Below, one piece after another: positions 46,172 through 52,805 of a stretch of DNA of 52,805 nucleotides. The notes under the pieces were generated by a model. The model worked only from the letters and a program-made list of their open reading frames with translations. It was not told where the DNA came from and did not search any database. Location of the stretch: positions 1-52,805 of the forward strand of contig CAIWTJ010000041.1 of the NCBI GenBank assembly GCA_903915535.1, written 5' to 3'. Every line of letters starts with the position of its first letter. Positions within the stretch are counted from its first letter, which is position 1. Made by a program: the position numbers and the translations under genes. This DNA is from Enhydrobacter aerosaccus (GTDB taxonomy: Bacteria > Pseudomonadota > Alphaproteobacteria > Reyranellales > Reyranellaceae).

Positions 46172-47272
46172 ATGAAATTCCGCGCCGCCGTTCTTCGCCA
46201 ACCAGGCACGCCGCTCACCATCGAGACCATCGAGGCTACGCGCCTGCAGCCCGACGACGTATTGGTGAAGGTCGCGGCCGCCGGCCTCTGCCATACCGAC
46301 CTCGAGGTGATCGAAGGCCAGCTCGTCTATCCGATGCCCATCGTTCTGGGACACGAGACCGCCGGCACGATCGAGGACGTGGGCAGTGCCGTCGACAGGA
46401 AGCGCATTGGCGAGCGGGTCGTGCTGTCGTGGAACCCTCATTGCGGCCACTGCTTCCACTGCGAGCGCGACCAGCCGATCCTGTGCGACAGCTACATCGG
46501 CCACGGGCCGCAGGCCGTTCAGATCGACGGCACGACACGCTTAACGCTGAACGGCGAGGCGCTGCGCACCATGTTCTACATCGCGGGCTTCGCGGAATAC
46601 GCCATCGTCACCTCGGCCTGTGCCATCGCCATGCCGGCCGACATGCCGCTCGACCGCGCCTGCCTGATCGGCTGCGGCGTGATGACGGGCGTGGGCGCCG
46701 CGCTCAACATCGCGCAGCTGGGCTATGGCGAGAGCGTGATGGTGATCGGCTGCGGCGCGGTCGGACTTTCCGCCGTCCAGGGCGTGCGGATGGCGGGCGC
46801 CGGCACCATCGTTGCCGTCGATCGCAACCGCGAGCGGCTGGCGATGGCGCGCACCATGGGCGCCACCCATACCGCCGCCGTGCCCGACGAGGATGCGGTC
46901 GCGGTTGCGAAGGGCGCCACCCAGGGCCGTGGCGTCGATTGCGTGCTCGAATCGGCGGGCAACGGACCCGCCTTCCGCCTCTCCGCCGAGGCCTGCCGGA
47001 CCGGTGGACAAATCGTATGGCTGGGCAAGACCGGCGTGAACGAGGACGTGTCCTTCCGCTGGGGCTCGCTGATGGGCGAGAAGCGGATCGTCCGCAGCTC
47101 CTACGGCGGCGCCCGGCCCAACCGGGATTTCCCCATGCTGGCAAAGGCCTATCTGGCCGGGAAGCTCGACCTAGACTCCTATGTCACGGCCCGCATCGGC
47201 TTGGGCGACATCAACCAGGGTTTCGCCGATCTCAAGGCGGGCAAGGGCATCCGGTCGGTCATCCAGTTTTGA
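46172..47272 (+). CDS. Zinc-dependent alcohol dehydrogenase
   Basis: 366 residues of the medium-chain dehydrogenase family, class III-like. Catalytic zinc ligands are Cys39 in G-L-C-H-T-D, His60 in L-G-H-E and a later Cys174 region (G-C-G-V-M-T-G-V). The structural zinc loop has four cysteines (C-G-H-C-F-H-C, then I-L-C). NAD binding follows in G-C-G-A-V-G-L-S. It oxidises an alcohol or aldehyde; length and loop fit aryl or long-chain alcohol enzymes. In a transcript with the GntR gene. Confidence 0.93.
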   Translation: MKFRAAVLRQPGTPLTIETIEATRLQPDDVLVKVAAAGLCHTDLEVIEGQLVYPMPIVLGHETAGTIEDVGSAVDRKRIGERVVLSWNPHCGHCFHCERDQPILCDSYIGHGPQAVQIDGTTRLTLNGEALRTMFYIAGFAEYAIVTSACAIAMPADMPLDRACLIGCGVMTGVGAALNIAQLGYGESVMVIGCGAVGLSAVQGVRMAGAGTIVAVDRNRERLAMARTMGATHTAAVPDEDAVAVAKGATQGRGVDCVLESAGNGPAFRLSAEACRTGGQIVWLGKTGVNEDVSFRWGSLMGEKRIVRSSYGGARPNRDFPMLAKAYLAGKLDLDSYVTARIGLGDINQGFADLKAGKGIRSVIQF

Positions 47273-47283
47273 CCCAATGACAT

Positions 47284-47303
47284 GCCACTGATATATCAGT
47301 GGC
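47284..47303. promoter_or_regulatory. Perfect 20-base palindrome, probable GntR operator
   Basis: GCCACTGATATATCAGTGGC is its own reverse complement. It lies 20 bases before the fatty acid hydroxylase ATG, just after the alcohol dehydrogenase stop. FCD-type GntR proteins bind short palindromes of this sort, and a partial copy precedes the local GntR gene. Confidence 0.75.
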
Positions 47304-47323
47304 GCACCCGCAGGAGACGATCC

Positions 47324-48103
47324 ATGGAACTCAGCGCCACCAGCATGTCCGACCGGCAGCGGAAATACCGCGAGACCTACCGGCAGCGCGTGACCGGCTG
47401 GTACAATGGCTGGCTCCATATCGCGCTGATCTACACGATCGGCTTCACCGAGCTCTACATCTACACCGCCAACCTGAAGAACGTGACGGCGCTGGAGTGG
47501 CTCACCGTTCCGGTCACCTTCCTGTTCTGCAACTTCTTCGAATGGTGGCTGCACCGGTATGTCATGCACCGCCCCTCGACCAACGCCCTTTTCCGCGCGG
47601 TCTACAATCGCCACACGCTGATGCATCACCAGTTCTTCACCGAGAACGAGATGCGTTTCGCCGATCATCTCGACTATCGCGTGACCTTCTTCCCGCCCTA
47701 TGCGCTGGCCGCCTTCACGCTGATGTCGATCCCGGGGGCGATCGTGTTCGGCTTCCTGTTCGGCGCCAACGTCGGCTGGCTGTTCATCACCACGACCACG
47801 ACGCTCTATCTCACCTACGAATTCATGCACTACTGCTGCCACGTGAACGACAACGTCTTCGTGCGCAACATGCCGTTCGTGAACACGCTGCGCCGCCACC
47901 ACACCGCCCACCATGCCCAGTCGATCATGATGGAGCGCAACATGAACCTCACCTTCCCGGTGATGGACTGGGCGTTCGGCACCTCCGACCTCAACCGCGG
48001 CCTGCTCGGCACGCTGTTCAACGGCTACAACACGGCATTCGTGAAGACCGACATGCGCCAGACCGCGCGCACGCCGCGTCCGCGCCTGCAGCCCGCCGAG
48101 TAG
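47324..48103 (+). CDS. Fatty acid hydroxylase/sterol desaturase family membrane protein
   Basis: 259 residues with about four membrane helices. The di-iron histidine boxes are all seen: H-R-Y-V-M-H (77-82), H-T-L-M-H-H (97-102), H-Y-C-C-H (169-173) and H-H-T-A-H-H (192-197). It hydroxylates or desaturates a lipid using oxygen. CAGGAGA stands before the ATG at 47324; an earlier in-frame ATG at 47282 would put the operator inside the gene, so it is less likely. Confidence 0.93.
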   Translation: MELSATSMSDRQRKYRETYRQRVTGWYNGWLHIALIYTIGFTELYIYTANLKNVTALEWLTVPVTFLFCNFFEWWLHRYVMHRPSTNALFRAVYNRHTLMHHQFFTENEMRFADHLDYRVTFFPPYALAAFTLMSIPGAIVFGFLFGANVGWLFITTTTTLYLTYEFMHYCCHVNDNVFVRNMPFVNTLRRHHTAHHAQSIMMERNMNLTFPVMDWAFGTSDLNRGLLGTLFNGYNTAFVKTDMRQTARTPRPRLQPAE

Positions 48104-48109
48104 GCGATC

Positions 48110-48280
48110 ATGCCGTTCCGCGTAAAATTTCCCCTCACCCTGATGGTGGCGCTCGCGGCGATCGCGGGCTGGTTCTACATGCGCGCCATCGGCCAGACCG
48201 GTCCGCAGTGGGCCATCACTTTCCTCGGACCTTTCATGGTCGTGGCCCTCTGGATCTTTCCCGAGGTGGCCAAGAAGTGA
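48110..48280 (+). CDS. Small membrane protein
   Basis: 56 residues beginning M-P-F-R-V-K-F-P-L-T-L, with two hydrophobic helices (about 8-25 and 34-51), ending E-V-A-K-K. No known family. It lies six bases after the hydroxylase and overlaps the next gene as GTGA, so it belongs to the same transcript. It could be an accessory to the membrane hydroxylase; that is a guess from position. Confidence 0.65.
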   Translation: MPFRVKFPLTLMVALAAIAGWFYMRAIGQTGPQWAITFLGPFMVVALWIFPEVAKK

Positions 48281-48576
48281 AGACCCCAGAAGGCAAGACA
48301 TACGTCGGCGACCGTACGATCGACGGCATCCAGGTCACCGTCGACGACAGCCCCCTAGAGCCGCGCACCGACCTCAAGGCCTATTCGAAGAACGGCTTCG
48401 AATGGAGCTACGAGGGACCCGAACCGCGCCAGTTGGCCTTCGCCCTGCTGATGGACCATCTCGGCGATCCCGCCCGCGCCGCCGCTCTCGACGAAAGCTT
48501 CATGCGCGAGATGGTGGCCAACTTCGCCAACACCTGGGAACTGACTTCGGCCGACATCGAAGCTGCGCTGGCCTAG
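48277..48576 (+). CDS. DUF6166-like protein
   Basis: 99 residues. The order Y-V-G-D-R-T-I-D-G, G-F-E-W-S-Y-E-G-P, Q-L-A-F-A-L-L-M-D-H-L-G-D, and a last T-W-E-L-T-S-A-D-I matches my memory of DUF6166, found in many bacteria and some phages. Function unknown. The GTG start overlaps the previous TGA by three bases. Third gene after the operator. Confidence 0.7.
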   Translation: MKTPEGKTYVGDRTIDGIQVTVDDSPLEPRTDLKAYSKNGFEWSYEGPEPRQLAFALLMDHLGDPARAAALDESFMREMVANFANTWELTSADIEAALA

Positions 48577-48610
48577 GCAACCAAACCGCGCGGGCCGGCG
48601 TTGATCGGTC

Positions 48611-48832
48611 ATGGCCAACCCCCGCCTCCTCCTGCCGCTGCTCGCTGCCTTGGCCCTGGGCGCGTGCTCGGTTCAGGACACCACCTCCGCGTACACGATA
48701 GATGAGCCGGCCGCGCCTTCGACGCTCGACGGCACCTGCGCCGGCGTCGCCGACACCGGCGATATTTACCGCTACTGCATGGAGTACGGACCGCAGCAGG
48801 CCCTAGCCGCCGAGAAGCACTTCGGAGGCTAG
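48611..48832 (+). CDS. Small lipoprotein
   Basis: 73 residues with a lipoprotein signal: L-P-L-L-A-A-L-A-L-G-A-C, cysteine at residue 19 as the lipidation site. The mature part of 55 residues contains T-C-A-G-V-A-D-T and Y-C-M-E-Y-G-P, two cysteines that may form a disulfide. Function unknown. The stop shares CTAG with the convergent dehydrogenase gene. Confidence 0.75.
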   Translation: MANPRLLLPLLAALALGACSVQDTTSAYTIDEPAAPSTLDGTCAGVADTGDIYRYCMEYGPQQALAAEKHFGG

Positions 48833-49872
48833 GTCGGGTACCTGCTGGCGCTGAGGCCTTCCCAGAGCATGTCGGGACCCGCCTTGGCATAGGCCGCGCC
48901 GATCTTCTCGCCCCAGAAACTCTCCGAGCCGAAATCGCGGCGCCAGACCCAGAGGCGGCGCGTGTAGTGATGCAGGATGTGTTCGTGCGTGAACCCCATC
49001 GCGCCCATCGACTGGTGCGAGATGGCGGCGATGCGGTGCGCGAAGTCCGAGCACTGGCTCTTGGCCGCCGCGATCGAGAAGCGGCCGCCCGCCTCCAGCC
49101 CGCCCTCGTCGGCATCGCGTGACGCCGCCTCGGCCGAGGCGATGGTCGCCGCCACGCAGCTCGCGAGTTCGGCCAGCATGTGCTGGATCGCCTGGAAGGT
49201 CGAGATCGGCTTGCCGAACTGAACGCGCTGCTTCGAATACTCCGCCGCCGTCGCCAGGATGCGGTCGCCTGCGCCCGCCATCTGCATGGACCGCATCAGC
49301 GCCGCCAGCTCGAAGGCGCGCTCGGCGCTCACTGCCGAGGCGCCGCTGAACTCGACCGTGGCATTGTCGAAGCTCACCTGGCCGTAGGGCTCGCCCGCAT
49401 GGCTGGGCGTGCTCTCGACCCTGGCGCCCGACGCCGGCACGACAACCAGCGTGCGATCGACCACGACCACGAACCGTTGGACCACCGTCGCGAAGGGCAC
49501 GCGCGCAACCTTGCCACTCAGGCGATTGCCCGAAAGCTTGAGGTCGCCCAGGGCCAGCGTCGCGGGGCCGGGTTTCGGCGTACCGCCCGCCGCGCCGATC
49601 AGCAGATTCGATAGCGCCGTTTCCGCTAGCGGTACCGGCACCGCGTGCTCACCCGCCAGCCGCAGCAACGCCAGCATGTCGGCCAGCGTGCCGCCGACGC
49701 CGCCCTTGTCCTCGGCCACCGCGATCAGCGGCAGGCCCATCTCCTCGATCTCCTTCCAGAGATCGGCGGGCCAGACGCCCTTCTCGACATTGTTCACCAC
49801 CGCGCGGTCGCAACGCTCCGTGAAGAAGCGCCCGGCGGTCTCGAGCAGCATGTCGCGTGTTTCTTTGTCCAT
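48829..49872 (-). CDS. Acyl-CoA dehydrogenase, second (TxEH-type) subunit
   Basis: 347 residues, acyl-CoA dehydrogenase fold with an N-terminal helical domain, short beta domain and C-terminal helices. It has M-G-F-T-H-E-H near residue 300; relatives in heteromeric dehydrogenases keep G-(F/Y)-T-x-E-H, where the Glu is the proposed base. The ATG at 49872 has GGAG upstream and starts 11 bases after the other subunit. Likely forms an alpha-beta enzyme with it. Confidence 0.88.
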   Translation of the reverse strand: MDKETRDMLLETAGRFFTERCDRAVVNNVEKGVWPADLWKEIEEMGLPLIAVAEDKGGVGGTLADMLALLRLAGEHAVPVPLAETALSNLLIGAAGGTPKPGPATLALGDLKLSGNRLSGKVARVPFATVVQRFVVVVDRTLVVVPASGARVESTPSHAGEPYGQVSFDNATVEFSGASAVSAERAFELAALMRSMQMAGAGDRILATAAEYSKQRVQFGKPISTFQAIQHMLAELASCVAATIASAEAASRDADEGGLEAGGRFSIAAAKSQCSDFAHRIAAISHQSMGAMGFTHEHILHHYTRRLWVWRRDFGSESFWGEKIGAAYAKAGPDMLWEGLSASRYPT

Positions 49873-49883
49873 GCTCGTCTCCT

Positions 49884-51041
49884 TCACCGCAGACCGAGGC
49901 CGCGGGCGACGATGCCGCGCAGGACCTGGGTCGTGCCGCCCTGGATGGTGTAGCTCGGCGCCATCATCGTCGCGTACTGGGCGATATCGAGGAAGTCGGC
50001 CATGTCGTCGTCGGTCGTGGCGTCGGACTCGGCGATCACCCGCGCGACTTCGGGCAGGTCCTGCTGGTAGATCGTGCCAAGATCCTTCACCAGCGCGGCC
50101 TCGATGGCGGGCGACTTGCCGCCCTGCATCATGCCGGCGACGGCAACCGACATCTGGCGCAGGGTCCACAGCCGCGCGATCAGGCGGCCCAGGATCGATG
50201 CCGCGCGACCGGAGGGGTTGCGCCCCAGCACGCGCACCAGCTCGCGCAGCACGTAGAAATTTTGCATGAAGCGCTCGGGACCCGAGCGCTCGAACGCCAG
50301 CTCGCTCGTGACCTGCAGCCAGCCGTCGCCCTCGTTGCCGATCAGGCAACTCTCGGGAATGAAGGCGTCGTTGAACGTGACCTCGTTCCAGTCGTGCCGG
50401 CCGGCGAGATTGATGATCGGCCGGATGGTGACGCCCGGCGTCTTGAGATCGACCAGCAGCTGGCTCAACCCCTTGTGGCGATCGCCGTGCTGGCCCGAGG
50501 TGCGCACGAGGGTGATGCAGTAATGGTTGCGATGGGCGCCCGAGGTCCAGACCTTGGTGCCGTTTACGCGAAATCCGCCCGGCACCGGCTCGGCCCGCGT
50601 GCGCACCGACGCGAGGTCGGAGCCCGAATCGGGCTCGCTCATGCCGATCGAAAAGAAGCATTCGCCCGCGGTGATCCTGGGCAAAATCGCCTGGCGCTGC
50701 TCCTCGCTGCCGAAGCGCAGCAGCAGCGGACCGGACTGGCGATCGGCCACCCAGTGCGCGCCGGCAGGAGCGCCGTTGCCCAGCAGCTCCTCTGTCACGA
50801 CATAGCGTTCGAGGAAGCTCTTCTCCGAACCGCCGTACTGCTTGGGCCAGGTGATGCCGATCCAACCCTTCTTGCCCAGCGCGCGGCTGAATTCCGGCGA
50901 GGCCGTATTCCAGCTCGCGAAGCGATCCTCCGTCTTTATCTTTGGCACGATGTCCTTGAGGAAGGCGCGCACGTCCAGGCGCAGCGCCTCGGCTTCGGGT
51001 GGCAGGTGGAAGGGTGGGAATTCCAGCTTGGGGATGGACAT
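49884..51041 (-). CDS. Acyl-CoA dehydrogenase, first subunit
   Basis: 385 residues with I-G-M-S-E-P-D-S-G-S-D-L-A for FAD and substrate binding at about 130-145 and V-W-T-S-G-A-H in the beta domain. The C-terminus reads Y-T-I-Q-G-G-T-T-Q-V, with Gly where single-subunit enzymes have the Glu base (Y-E-G-T), so it probably depends on its neighbour. Substrate might be a steroid side chain or branched acyl-CoA, as for known two-gene enzymes; not proven. Confidence 0.9.
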   Translation of the reverse strand: MSIPKLEFPPFHLPPEAEALRLDVRAFLKDIVPKIKTEDRFASWNTASPEFSRALGKKGWIGITWPKQYGGSEKSFLERYVVTEELLGNGAPAGAHWVADRQSGPLLLRFGSEEQRQAILPRITAGECFFSIGMSEPDSGSDLASVRTRAEPVPGGFRVNGTKVWTSGAHRNHYCITLVRTSGQHGDRHKGLSQLLVDLKTPGVTIRPIINLAGRHDWNEVTFNDAFIPESCLIGNEGDGWLQVTSELAFERSGPERFMQNFYVLRELVRVLGRNPSGRAASILGRLIARLWTLRQMSVAVAGMMQGGKSPAIEAALVKDLGTIYQQDLPEVARVIAESDATTDDDMADFLDIAQYATMMAPSYTIQGGTTQVLRGIVARGLGLR

Positions 51042-51117
51042 CTTGATTCTCTGTTTGAAGGTCTCAATCTCTGTCGGGTAATCCTAGGATGCGCAATACA
51101 GGAGTTTCGACCGTCGA
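51042..51117. other. Divergent gap
   Basis: 76 bases between the dehydrogenase operon and the NTF2-like gene, which must carry promoters for both. AGGAG at 51100-51104 may be the ribosome binding site for the plus-strand gene although it is somewhat far from the ATG. Confidence 0.35.
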
Positions 51118-51597
51118 ATGCCCCGCCGATCCCCCCGCCTGCCGCCGCTCCTGGCGGAATTCGACGACGAAGAACGAGAGGCCGTCCTGGCCGCCAACCG
51201 GGCCTTCTACAAGGCCTTCAACGAGCGCGACGCCGACGCGATGGAAACCCTGTGGGCGCCGACCGGCACCATGATCTGCCTGCATCCCGGCCAGGCGCCG
51301 CTTACCGAGCGCGCCGACATTATCGCAAGCTGGCGCGGAATTCTGCAGCACCCGCAGTCGCCCAAGGTGCGCTTCACCGACGAACTGGTGATCGGCCGCC
51401 CGGGCCTCGCTCTCGTGATGTGCCGCGAAATCCTGGCCGAGGGCCAGTTGATGGCAACGAATAGCTTCGTCCGCCTCGGCGACGGCTGGCACATGGTCGG
51501 CCATCACTCGGGCCAGGTTCCGGCCGTCGAGCGCACGCGCCCGGTGCCCACCGCCGCTTCCGCCACCCCGCCGCGCGATCGTCGCAAGCTTCACTGA
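51118..51597 (+). CDS. SnoaL/NTF2-like protein
   Basis: 159 residues. The cone-shaped NTF2 fold is suggested by A-N-R-A-F-Y-K-A-F-N-E-R-D-A-D-A-M, W-A-P-T-G-T-M-I-C-L-H-P-G and the closing G-W-H-M-V-G-H-H-S-G. Relatives are small ketosteroid isomerase-like enzymes or ligand-binding proteins. A charged tail of about 25 residues ends the protein. Start ATG at 51118 is the first in frame. Divergent from the dehydrogenase pair. Confidence 0.8.
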   Translation: MPRRSPRLPPLLAEFDDEEREAVLAANRAFYKAFNERDADAMETLWAPTGTMICLHPGQAPLTERADIIASWRGILQHPQSPKVRFTDELVIGRPGLALVMCREILAEGQLMATNSFVRLGDGWHMVGHHSGQVPAVERTRPVPTAASATPPRDRRKLH

Positions 51598-51634
51598 AAG
51601 ATTACCGGGGATACGTCGTCCCGAGGGTAGTGAA

Positions 51635-51660
51635 GGGCCCCGCGCAAATCGCGGCGGCCC
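51635..51660. terminator. GC-rich hairpin between convergent genes
   Basis: GGGCC-CCGCG, loop CAAAT, CGCGG-C-GGCCC: ten paired bases with one bulge. It lies between the NTF2-like and DUF992 stops and can end both transcripts. No strong T-run follows. Confidence 0.55.
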
Positions 51661-51685
51661 TCCGCTACCTACATCTTGACGGGCG

Positions 51686-52192
51686 TTAGTTCCCGGACTT
51701 CAGGACGATCTCCGCGAATCCGGCGGCGACGTTGAGGCCGAGATTGCCTTCGATACTGACCGGCTGCAGGGTGATCTGCTTGCTGCTGCCGCCCAGCAGT
51801 ACGTTCACGGCGCCACCGACGCCGACGGTCGCCTGCGCTCCGACGCCGCCATAATCTCCGGACAGCGCGCCGGTCGCGATGCTGCCGGGCGCGAAGACGA
51901 GCCAGACCATCTGCGCATCCTTGGTGTAGCCGATGTCGACGCCGAAGCGCTTGATCTCGCCCACGTAGGGCTCGCCGACACCGTCGGTCCGCGCAAACAC
52001 GCAGGTTAGCGCCTTGGACGAGCCGAACACGAAGCCCATGCCGCCCGCGACATGGCATGTGAGCGAGCCGACATTGACGCCGGATTTGCCGGCGGCCTGC
52101 GGCGTGCCGGGCGCGGCCGGGGTCTGGGCGAATGCCGGGGCACCCACGAGCAGTGAAGCGGCACCAAGTGCCGCCCAGATCGATTGCCGCAT
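51686..52192 (-). CDS. DUF992 family secreted protein
   Basis: 168 residues with a signal peptide (M-R-Q-S-I-W-A-A-L-G-A-A to about residue 24, A-F-A). The mature domain has S-L-T-C-H-V-A-G-G-M-G-F-V-F-G-S-S and a paired later Cys, the hallmark of DUF992, a periplasmic family common in alphaproteobacteria with unknown role. GGAG precedes the ATG at 52192. Confidence 0.9.
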   Translation of the reverse strand: MRQSIWAALGAASLLVGAPAFAQTPAAPGTPQAAGKSGVNVGSLTCHVAGGMGFVFGSSKALTCVFARTDGVGEPYVGEIKRFGVDIGYTKDAQMVWLVFAPGSIATGALSGDYGGVGAQATVGVGGAVNVLLGGSSKQITLQPVSIEGNLGLNVAAGFAEIVLKSGN

Positions 52193-52378
52193 GTATTTCT
52201 CCAATGGTTGACCGGCCGTGGCCGGAAGCTCGATTCCCGCCCGCTGAGGATTCAACGGGGAATGAGCGCGCCATTCCTCTACGCCAAGGGTGCCACTTAT
52301 GTTCCCCCTGCCCGGGCGCTTCGTTTGGCGCGTCAGACGCCGCAACACGCACGCGCCACAGAAGCGAACCGGTTCGCG
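52193..52378. other. Intergenic stretch upstream of DUF992
   Basis: About 185 bases with no supported gene. It should contain the DUF992 promoter and the 3' end of the transcript entering from the right; no clear motif was identified. Confidence 0.35.
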
Positions 52379-52805
52379 CTAGTTGGCGCGGCGAAACTCC
52401 TGGTTCTGGGCTGGAAAGCCCAGGTCGGGCCGTCCGCTGTCGAGACAGGCGGCCTGCGCGTCATCAACACGCCGGCACGACAGCGTGCGGCCCACCCATT
52501 TCGCGGTCGACGCGCCGGTACAGGTGACATCCGGCTGTGTCGTGCTGAACGTGCCATCGGCGCTGAACTGCCCCGTGACAGGCGCGCGACACGACATCGT
52601 TCCGGAGGTCGGGCAACTGATGGTTTGCTCGCGCACGCCGTGCCCGTTCGCATCGAAGCAGATTCGTCCGGCCTTTGCCGTGCACTCTTCCTTCCGCCCC
52701 GTGAAGCCGGAGATGTTCATCACCGTGGGCGCGTCCCGGCCGAGATTCCAGCACCCCTGCAGGACACTCAGGTCCTTGTTCGCCCAACGGTCGACCGGCA
52801 ACGGC
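52379..52805 (-). CDS. C-terminal part of a Cys-rich protein, cut by the right edge
   Basis: About 141 residues of the C-terminus are visible. Blocks L-Q-G-C-W-N-L-G, E-E-C-T-A-K-A-G-R-I-C-F-D, C-P-T-S-G-T-M-S-C and V-T-C-T-G-A-S carry a regular series of cysteines, as in the C-terminal domain of some large secreted or outer-membrane-associated proteins of alphaproteobacteria. An internal ATG or GTG could be used, but the frame is open to the edge and the domain appears to continue. Function unassigned. Confidence 0.6.
   Translation of the reverse strand, partial: PLPVDRWANKDLSVLQGCWNLGRDAPTVMNISGFTGRKEECTAKAGRICFDANGHGVREQTISCPTSGTMSCRAPVTGQFSADGTFSTTQPDVTCTGASTAKWVGRTLSCRRVDDAQAACLDSGRPDLGFPAQNQEFRRAN

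Overview
The window is high-GC, densely coded DNA from an alphaproteobacterium. The clearest taxonomic signs are the rne // amiC-mrcA-prfB arrangement typical of that class, an RNase E whose S1 domain carries a long acidic insert, a DUF992 protein, and several Bug-type and FCD-GntR genes. A Reyranella- or Bradyrhizobium-like organism would fit, but the genus cannot be fixed from this sequence alone. No tRNA, rRNA, CRISPR array or intact insertion sequence was seen.

Layout. 1-9.2 kb is mostly housekeeping: tyrS (with a possible divergent anmK cut by the left edge), a large AsmA/YhdP-like envelope protein, glnE, a Bcp-type peroxiredoxin and a GT-C glycosyltransferase. 9.2-10.9 kb holds a two-helix mini-protein, a decayed MFS transporter and an amidohydrolase.

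10.9-20.5 kb is the most unusual part. A minus-strand operon of five overlapping genes encodes a small carrier protein, an acyl-CoA-dehydrogenase-like flavoprotein, an amino acid:[carrier protein] ligase (a seryl-tRNA-synthetase-like enzyme without a tRNA-binding domain), a DUF1839 protein and a GH2 glycoside-hydrolase-like protein. Divergent from it run a tandem alpha/beta-hydrolase protein, a membrane-anchored SGNH hydrolase and a GT2 glycosyltransferase. My reading, an inference, is that the locus loads an amino acid onto a carrier protein, modifies it there and transfers it to a glycan or other surface acceptor.

20.5-31.3 kb is catabolic and accessory: two GMC oxidoreductases (one with a gluconate-dehydrogenase-subunit-3-like partner), a YbaK deacylase, an M23 peptidase with a split domain, a cupin/Bug/class II aldolase operon, and a D-aminoacylase-type amidohydrolase. 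31.4-40.5 kb has glutathione peroxidase, prfB with a programmed +1 frameshift, PBP1A, a periplasmic amidase and rne with a long leader.

40.4-48.6 kb begins with a truncated acyltransferase remnant, then a branched-chain amino acid-type ABC transporter (livK-H-M-G, with livF inverted). It continues with a GntR regulator, a zinc alcohol dehydrogenase, a fatty acid hydroxylase and two small coupled genes. A perfect 20-bp palindrome before the hydroxylase gene is repeated, in part, just before the GntR start codon, which suggests a small local regulon. 48.6-52.8 kb has a small lipoprotein, a two-subunit acyl-CoA dehydrogenase, an NTF2-like protein, a DUF992 protein and a gene cut by the right edge. 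REP-like palindromic repeats lie at 29.0 kb and 33.8 kb.
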